Positions 6,643-10,512 of a DNA stretch of 10,512 nucleotides are shown here, piece after piece. Position 1 is the first letter of the stretch. Each line of letters opens with the position of its first letter. The DNA is from Propionibacterium sp. Lineage in GTDB: Bacteria; Actinomycetota; Actinomycetes; Actinomycetales; Actinomycetaceae. Where the stretch lies: assembly GCA_030460725.1 (NCBI GenBank), contig JAKECL010000027.1, positions 1-10,512 of the forward strand, read 5' to 3'. Made by a program: the position numbers and the translations under genes. Under the pieces are notes generated by a model. It made no database searches. It saw only the letters and a list, made by a program, of their open reading frames with translations, and was not told where the DNA came from.

Positions 6643-8751
6643 TCAGGCATCGATGCGGTCACGGTCGATGTGGGAGGCACCCGAGACGATGAAGTCCCGA
6701 CGTGGACCCACCACGGAACCCATGAGCAGCTCGAAGGTGTCCTCCGCCAGGCGCAGGGCGTCCTCGTCCTCCAGCGTCACCCGACGCAGGGCGCGGTGGG
6801 CGGGGTCCATGGTCGTCTCCGCCAACTGGTCGGCATCCATCTCCCCCAGACCCTTGTAACGCTGGATCGGGTCCTTCCAATGCCGCCCTGAGCGTTCCAG
6901 TGCCTTCAGGCGCGCATGGAGCTCGGCCTCGGAGTAGGTGTAGATGAACTCCTTCTTCCGCCGCCCGGAGGCCGAGACCTCGATGCGGTGGAGCGGGGGG
7001 ACAGCGGCGTAGACACGCCCGTCCTCCACCAGCGGGCGCATGTAGCGGAAGAAGAGCGTGAGGAGCAGGGTGCGGATGTGGGCGCCGTCCACGTCGGCAT
7101 CGGTCATGAGAATGATCTTCCCGTAGCGCGCCTGGGAGAGGTCGAAGGTGCGCCCCGAGCCCGCGCCGAGCACCTGGATGATGTTCGCGCACTCCGCATT
7201 GGCCAGCATGTCGGCGGTGGAGGCCTTCTGGACGTTGAGGATCTTGCCCCGGATGGGGAACAGTGCCTGGTAATGGCTGTTGCGGGCGGCCTTCGCCGTG
7301 CCCAGGGCGGAGTCGCCCTCCACGATGAAGAGCTCGGTCTCGTGGACGTCCTCGGATCGGCAGTCGGCGAGCTTGGCGGGCAGCGAGGAGGTCTCCAGGG
7401 CGTTCTTGCGGCGGGAGATCTCCTTGTGCATGCGCGCAGAGACCCGTGCCTTCATCTCCCCGACGATCTTCTCCAGGAGCAGCTGGGCCTGCTGCTTGTC
7501 GTCGCGTCTGGAGGAGGTGAGTGCGGACTCCAGCCACTCCCCCACCACCCGGGACACGATGGAGCGAATCTGAGGGGTGCCCAGAACCTCCTTGGTCTGT
7601 CCTTCGAACTGTGGTTCCGGGAAACGCACGGTCACCACCGCGGTGAGTCCCGCCAGAATGTCGTCCTTCTCGGGGCGACCGTCCTTGGCCCCGACCTTGA
7701 GGCGACGGGAGTTGCGCTCGACCTGGGCACGGAACACCTTGAGGAGGGCCTGCTCGAATCCCGCGACATGGGTTCCACCCTTGGGGGTGGCGATGATGTT
7801 GACGAAGGACAGCGTGCGTGTCTCGTAACCCACGCCCCAGCGCAGGGCACAGTCGACCTCGCAGGTGCGCTCCACGTCCACGGGATGCAGGTGCCCGGTG
7901 GCGGGATCCAACTCCTGGACGACCTCGCGGTAGGTCCCCTCCCCGGTGATGTGCCATGTGGCGGTGACGGGACCGTCGGTGGCCAACCAGTCCACGAAGT
8001 CCACCACGCCCCCGTCGAAGCGGAAGGCCTCGTGGAGGACCTCCTCCCCGCGTTCGTCCCAGCAGTTGATGGTGAGTCCGGGAACCAGGAATGCCGTCTG
8101 CCGGGCGCGCGCCAGGAGTTCCTCCCAGGAGAACCCCTCGGTTGCGGGGAAGATCTGGAAGTCGGCCCAGAAGCGCACGCGGGTGCCGGTCACGCCCTTG
8201 CCCACCTTGGCGACCGTGCGCAGCTGGGACTCCTGGGTGAAGGGGCTGAAGGGGGAATTCGGCGTGCGTACGCGGGAATCGTCGAAGGTCCCGGGCTCCC
8301 CGCGTCGGAAGCACATCTGGTGGGTCCGCCCCCCCAGGTCGACCTCGACGTCCATGCGTGCCGACAGGGCGTTGACCACGGAGGCACCCACGCCGTGCAG
8401 ACCACCGGAGGCCGCGTAGGAGCCCCCTCCGAACTTGCCCCCGGCATGAAGCTTGGTGAAGACCACCTCGACGCCGGACAACCCCACCCCGGGGACCTCG
8501 TCCACGGGCACACCGCGCCCGTCATCGGACACGGAGGCGGAGTGGTCGGGGTGCAGACGCACGTCGATGGTGTGGCAGTAGCCTTCCAGGGCCTCATCCA
8601 CCGAGTTGTCGATGATCTCCCACAGACAGTGCATGAGGCCGCGGTGGTCCGTGGAGCCGATGTACATGCCGGGGCGCTTGCGCACCGCCTCCAGACCCTC
8701 CAGGACGGTGAGGTGGCGGGCGGAATAGGTGGAGGCCGGGGCTGTCGTCAC
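6643..8751 (-). CDS. parE: DNA topoisomerase IV subunit B (type IIA topoisomerase ATPase)
   Basis: ATPase and TOPRIM subunit that partners ParC in chromosome decatenation; 702 aa. GHKL ATPase: Glu45 and Asn49 in EIIDNS, DDGRG at 76-80, KLHAGGKFGG at 100-109, and the ATP lid GGLHGVGASVVNALS at 116-130. Transducer: GGTHVAGFE at 325-333 and the ATP-sensing QTK loop FEGQTKEVLG at 382-391. TOPRIM: EGDSALGTAKAARN at 478-491 and the metal-binding DADVD at 551-555; QRYKGLGEMDADQL at 629-642 is the family tail motif. EGDSALGTAK in place of EGDSAGG is typical of actinobacterial ParE rather than GyrB. The frame is open to 9444, but GTG at 8751 just precedes the conserved N-terminus (YSARHLTVLEGLEAVRKRPG) and lies 6 bases after TACTAT, a leaderless start. 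Confidence 0.93.
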   Translation of the reverse strand: MTTAPASTYSARHLTVLEGLEAVRKRPGMYIGSTDHRGLMHCLWEIIDNSVDEALEGYCHTIDVRLHPDHSASVSDDGRGVPVDEVPGVGLSGVEVVFTKLHAGGKFGGGSYAASGGLHGVGASVVNALSARMDVEVDLGGRTHQMCFRRGEPGTFDDSRVRTPNSPFSPFTQESQLRTVAKVGKGVTGTRVRFWADFQIFPATEGFSWEELLARARQTAFLVPGLTINCWDERGEEVLHEAFRFDGGVVDFVDWLATDGPVTATWHITGEGTYREVVQELDPATGHLHPVDVERTCEVDCALRWGVGYETRTLSFVNIIATPKGGTHVAGFEQALLKVFRAQVERNSRRLKVGAKDGRPEKDDILAGLTAVVTVRFPEPQFEGQTKEVLGTPQIRSIVSRVVGEWLESALTSSRRDDKQQAQLLLEKIVGEMKARVSARMHKEISRRKNALETSSLPAKLADCRSEDVHETELFIVEGDSALGTAKAARNSHYQALFPIRGKILNVQKASTADMLANAECANIIQVLGAGSGRTFDLSQARYGKIILMTDADVDGAHIRTLLLTLFFRYMRPLVEDGRVYAAVPPLHRIEVSASGRRKKEFIYTYSEAELHARLKALERSGRHWKDPIQRYKGLGEMDADQLAETTMDPAHRALRRVTLEDEDALRLAEDTFELLMGSVVGPRRDFIVSGASHIDRDRIDA

Positions 8752-8757
8752 CCGCCC

Positions 8758-8786
8758 ATAGTAGGAACTGTCCGCATGTCGGTCAC
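8758..8786 (-). promoter_or_regulatory. Promoter of parE, leaderless
   Basis: On the minus strand, GTGACC (8786-8781, 4 of 6 to TTGACA) is followed after 17 bases by TACTAT (8763-8758, 5 of 6 to TATAAT). GTG at 8751 begins 6 bases later, so the transcript should start at or beside the start codon. This is the best promoter match in the window. Confidence 0.6.
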
Positions 8787-8842
8787 ATCGCCCCGCCGCG
8801 CCCGACACGATCCCCACGCCTGCACGCCCCAGGAGCCGCATG

Positions 8843-8852
8843 ACTGCGCAGT
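8843..8852. promoter_or_regulatory. Perfect 10-bp palindrome midway in the divergent gap, possible operator
   Basis: ACTGCGCAGT is its own reverse complement and lies within about 3 bases of the centre of the 186-base gap between parE and the DUF7455 gene (8752-8937). No known actinobacterial operator is recognised in it. Function is speculative; a 10-bp palindrome can arise by chance. Confidence 0.25.
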
Positions 8853-8925
8853 TCACGGCCCCCGATGGAATTGTGCCAGTGGCGAAAGGACGGGTGCCCC
8901 ACTGTCGCACATGGGCGATCGGTGG

Positions 8926-8931
8926 TCTGAT
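8926..8931 (+). promoter_or_regulatory. -10 element of the DUF7455 gene, leaderless
   Basis: TCTGAT, 4 of 6 to TATAAT, ends 6 bases before ATG at 8938, the same spacing as at parE and the DUF5998 gene. No clear -35 is seen 17-18 bases upstream (8903-8908 reads TGTCGC). Confidence 0.4.
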
Positions 8932-8937
8932 GGGGTC

Positions 8938-9180
8938 ATGAACGCAACGAGCATGCTTGAGCGTCCCGAGCCCACAGGTGCACCCGCCCTCACGGCGGCC
9001 GACCGGTGCGACTACTGCGGGGCACGCGCCTGGGTGCGTGTGACCCTGGCCAGTGGCCAGCTCCTCTTCTGCGCCCACCACGCCCGCCAGCACATGGAGG
9101 CCCTGAGGGCCTCCGCCCTCTCCATCCAGGACGACACCCATCTGCTGGTCGCCGACGAGAAGGGCGCAGGTCTGCACTGA
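8938..9180 (+). CDS. DUF7455 family small zinc-ribbon-like protein
   Basis: An 80-aa protein that I recognise as the actinobacterial DUF7455 family, of unknown function. The core starts with ALTAADRCDYCGARAWVRV (residues 17-35) and continues with LLFCAHHARQH (42-52). Cys24, Cys27, Cys45 and His47/His48 would form a single zinc site, CxxC...CxHH; the metal is inferred. The C-terminal part is a short helix and a polar tail. The frame is open far upstream, but the conserved core lies near the N-terminus of this ORF, and ATG at 8938 follows a -10-like hexamer. It is divergent from parE, an arrangement I associate with actinobacterial genomes in which the main sigma factor gene is also near; that gene is not in this window. 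Hairpins follow the stop. Confidence 0.85.
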   Translation: MNATSMLERPEPTGAPALTAADRCDYCGARAWVRVTLASGQLLFCAHHARQHMEALRASALSIQDDTHLLVADEKGAGLH

Positions 9181-9188
9181 CCCGCCCC

Positions 9189-9242
9189 TCCCCGTCACGG
9201 GGACACAAGGCCGGGGCCCCCCCGGGAACCCACTGCCCGGCC
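9189..9242 (+). terminator. Two hairpins after the DUF7455 gene, probable terminator
   Basis: Hairpin one, TCCCCG-TCA-CGGGGA (9189-9203), has a 6-bp stem and starts 9 bases after the stop. Hairpin two pairs GGCCGGG (9209-9215) with CCCGGCC (9236-9242) over 20 bases. Neither has a T-tract. Confidence 0.4.
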
Positions 9243-9270
9243 CCGCCCCGCCTGGGGGACACATGGCCGG
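9199..9270. repeat. 16-base direct repeat pair in the gap before the YbjN genes
   Basis: GGGGACACAAGGCCGG (9199-9214) and GGGGACACATGGCCGG (9255-9270) differ at one base and start 56 bases apart. They lie in the 266-base gap 9181-9446, which otherwise holds the hairpins and the YbjN promoter and no gene that I can support. The first copy overlaps both hairpins after the DUF7455 gene. Confidence 0.6.
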
Positions 9271-9385
9271 CGCGGCTGGGTCACCCGGGGGGCGCCGTCG
9301 TGTCATCCCGACCTGCTCACCGCTGACGCCCGGAAAGAGGGGCCCCACTTCCTGCAACCCGGATCGTGGGTGTCCCGGGGCCGAG

Positions 9386-9415
9386 TTGTCCGTCGGGCCC
9401 GGCCCTGCGTAGGTT
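9386..9415 (+). promoter_or_regulatory. Promoter of the tandem YbjN genes
   Basis: TTGTCC (9386-9391, 4 of 6 to TTGACA) is followed after 18 bases by TAGGTT (9410-9415, TAnnnT). Transcription would begin near 9422, giving a leader of about 25 bases that carries the ribosome site at 9431. Unlike the other genes here, this unit has an ordinary leader. Confidence 0.5.
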
Positions 9416-9430
9416 GGAGGGACGTCGCAC

Positions 9431-9437
9431 AGGAAGG
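9431..9437 (+). promoter_or_regulatory. Ribosome binding site of the first YbjN gene
   Basis: AGGAAGG, 9 bases before ATG at 9447. It decides for this ATG over the longer open frame to 9366, whose start would lie upstream of the promoter. Confidence 0.55.
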
Positions 9438-9446
9438 TGGTCAACG

Positions 9447-9902
9447 ATGGGTCTCTTCTCCCCCAGGTCAGCGTCCCGACCCGTCATCCTGCCCACGCCC
9501 GTCAGTCGCGACCGCCTGGTGGGTCTCTTCGAGGGCCAGGGATGGAAGTACTACATCGACAACGAGGGCGACCTCGGAGGCAACTGGGACGACAACCAGT
9601 TCTACTTCATGTTCCGCGGCAGCGACGCGGAGATCCTGCACATCCAGTCGATGTGGCACACCACCTTGGACATCGAGCACCTGGAGGAGGTCCGCCTCTT
9701 CATCGATGAGTGGCAGCGCGAGCACCTGTGGCCCAAGTGCTACCACCGGATCTCCGACGAGGGACGTATCCGCGTCTTCGCGGAGCACACGGTGGACCTG
9801 GAGTTCGGGGCCACCGACGACCAGCTCATGCAGCAGGTGCGCTGCGCGCTGGGGACGTGCACCCAGTTCTTCGACCAGATCTCACGGGCCCTCGGGGTCT
9901 GA
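9447..9902 (+). CDS. YbjN domain-containing protein, first of a tandem pair
   Basis: A 151-aa soluble protein with a YbjN-like domain (a fold similar to type III secretion chaperones); in actinobacteria its role is unknown and no activity is claimed here. Visible motifs: QGWKYYIDNEGDLGGNWDDN at 31-50 with FYF at 52-54, RLFIDEWQREHLWPKCY at 83-99, GATDDQLMQQ at 121-130 and RCALGTCTQFF at 132-142. No signal peptide, membrane segment or enzyme motif is seen. It lies 49 bases before a paralog with the same motif order, about 45% identical by eye, so this is a tandem duplication and probably one transcript from the promoter at 9386. Confidence 0.85.
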   Translation: MGLFSPRSASRPVILPTPVSRDRLVGLFEGQGWKYYIDNEGDLGGNWDDNQFYFMFRGSDAEILHIQSMWHTTLDIEHLEEVRLFIDEWQREHLWPKCYHRISDEGRIRVFAEHTVDLEFGATDDQLMQQVRCALGTCTQFFDQISRALGV

Positions 9903-9932
9903 GGACCCCACCCCGCAACGTCGTCCACCTGC

Positions 9933-9940
9933 AAGGAAGG
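9933..9940 (+). promoter_or_regulatory. Ribosome binding site of the second YbjN gene
   Basis: AAGGAAGG, 11 bases before ATG at 9952. The surrounding bases (CAAGGAAGG, then TCAA, then ATGGG) resemble the leader of the first YbjN gene, so the leader was probably duplicated with the gene. Confidence 0.5.
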
Positions 9941-9951
9941 ACCTCAATCCC

Positions 9952-10440
9952 ATGGGTTGGTTCACCCGCCGTGGCGGGAACCCTGCCGCGAGCACCGTCG
10001 ACACCGTGCGTCCCCTCGCGCAGGATCGCCTCACCAGGATCCTCGACGCCCAGGGATGGCACTGGGTGATCGACGAGGACGGCGACCTCGGCGGGAACTG
10101 GGAGGGGAACCGTTTCTACTTCCTGCTCTCGGGCACACACCAGGAGGTGCTCCAGGTCCAGGGTTTCCTCCGTGAACGGCTGCCGAGCCGTGACCTGGAC
10201 GCCCTGCGGCTCTTCATCGAGGACTGGCACCGCGACCACTACTGGCCGAGCTGTTCCTACCGGGTCGACGAGTCCAGCGACACCGTCATGTTCAGCGCGG
10301 CCCACAGCATCGACCATGAGGCCGGTGCCACCGATGCCCAGCTGCTCCAGCAGATCCGCTGCGCCCTGGGAACCTGCACCCAGGTCTTCGAGGCGGTCCG
10401 CGACACCTTCCTCCCCTCCGAGGAGGACGAGGACCTCTGA
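9952..10440 (+). CDS. YbjN domain-containing protein, second of a tandem pair
   Basis: A 162-aa paralog of the preceding protein, of the same YbjN-like family and unknown role. Matching motifs: QGWHWVIDEDGDLGGNWEGN at 34-53 with FYF at 55-57, RLFIEDWHRDHYWPSC at 86-101, GATDAQLLQQ at 125-134 and RCALGTCTQVF at 136-146. It differs from its partner in a longer N-terminus and an acidic C-terminal tail (PSEEDEDL). The most conserved patches are GDLGGNW and RCALGTCTQ, so these probably carry the shared function or interface. Both proteins could form homo- or heterodimers, as proposed for the fold; this is inference. It is probably translated from the same mRNA as the first gene. Confidence 0.85.
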   Translation: MGWFTRRGGNPAASTVDTVRPLAQDRLTRILDAQGWHWVIDEDGDLGGNWEGNRFYFLLSGTHQEVLQVQGFLRERLPSRDLDALRLFIEDWHRDHYWPSCSYRVDESSDTVMFSAAHSIDHEAGATDAQLLQQIRCALGTCTQVFEAVRDTFLPSEEDEDL

Positions 10441-10512
10441 GAAGGAGGTGTGGGCCCCCCGGGCGCGCGCCCCCCGGGCCCCCCCCCCCCCCGGGGGGGG
10501 GGGGGCGCGACG
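10441..10512. other. Extreme GC tail with C14-G13 run, possible terminator or assembly artefact
   Basis: After the stop of the second YbjN gene come a consensus-like GAAGGAGG (10441-10448) with no start codon at a usable distance, a GC stretch with the palindrome GGGCGCGCGCCC, then 14 C (10479-10492) and 13 G (10493-10505). The run pairs with itself perfectly. Part may be a terminator hairpin, but a homopolymer palindrome of this kind at a sequence end is more typical of low-quality or misassembled sequence. No gene is supported here. Confidence 0.5.

Noticed and set aside
5290..6891. Plus-strand open frame opposite the first GNAT gene
   Set aside because: Antisense to a GNAT with two intact CoA loops; no ribosome site and no recognised motif.
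6643..8751. Reading this gene as gyrB
   Set aside because: EGDSALGTAK in the TOPRIM domain and the pairing with a nearby ParC-type subunit favour ParE; a tree with the gyrB of the same genome would settle it.
8843..8852. ACTGCGCAGT as a LexA/SOS box
   Set aside because: It does not match the GAAC-N4-GTTC form used by actinobacterial LexA.
6916..8937. Plus-strand open frame that continues into the DUF7455 gene
   Set aside because: It is antisense to parE; only the last 80 codons from ATG 8938 match a family and follow a promoter-like hexamer.
8752..9444. 231-residue N-terminal extension of ParE
   Set aside because: It would run across the parE promoter and be antisense to the DUF7455 gene; ParE proteins start just before the HLTVLEGLEAVRKRPG motif, which fits GTG at 8751.
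1..10512. CRISPR array, tRNA, rRNA, insertion sequence or phage module
   Set aside because: No regularly spaced repeats, no tRNA-like cloverleaf noticed by eye, and no transposase or integrase motif in any frame.

Overview
The window is GC-rich throughout and tightly packed with genes. Several genes belong to families I associate with Actinomycetota: DUF5998, DUF7455, the actinobacterial form of topoisomerase IV subunit B, and YbjN-like proteins. Most start codons lie 6-7 bases after a -10-like hexamer, the arrangement of leaderless mRNAs common in that phylum. I place it in Actinomycetota, perhaps Actinomycetales, without a genus.

Layout, left to right. Positions 1-1803 hold a minus-strand pair: a DUF5998 gene overlapping by 4 bases a phosphodiesterase-type alkaline phosphatase, with a GC hairpin after it. 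A 69-base divergent promoter region separates this pair from parC (topoisomerase IV subunit A, plus strand, 1873-4347). parC meets a minus-strand run head-on at a short inverted repeat that holds both stop codons. In transcription order that run is parE (topoisomerase IV subunit B, 8751-6643), a two-domain GNAT acetyltransferase (6573-5554) and a second two-domain GNAT (5456-4413). A 186-base divergent promoter region then leads to a small zinc-ribbon-like DUF7455 gene (8938-9180). A 266-base gap follows, holding hairpins, a 16-base direct repeat and a promoter. It leads to two tandem paralogous YbjN-family genes (9447-9902 and 9952-10440). The last 72 bases are nearly pure G+C and end in C14-G13, which looks like a contig edge or an assembly artefact.

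Functional logic. ParC and ParE form the decatenase topoisomerase IV; here their genes converge, with two acetyltransferases between them. The rest are conserved actinobacterial genes of unknown or loosely known role. I found no CRISPR array, transposon, phage gene, tRNA or rRNA. The region reads as core chromosome, and I do not see a convincing new system. The points most worth a second look are the leaderless-start signature, the tandem YbjN duplication that includes its leader, the GNAT pair in which one C-terminal acetyl-CoA motif has decayed, and the repeats in the 9181-9446 gap.
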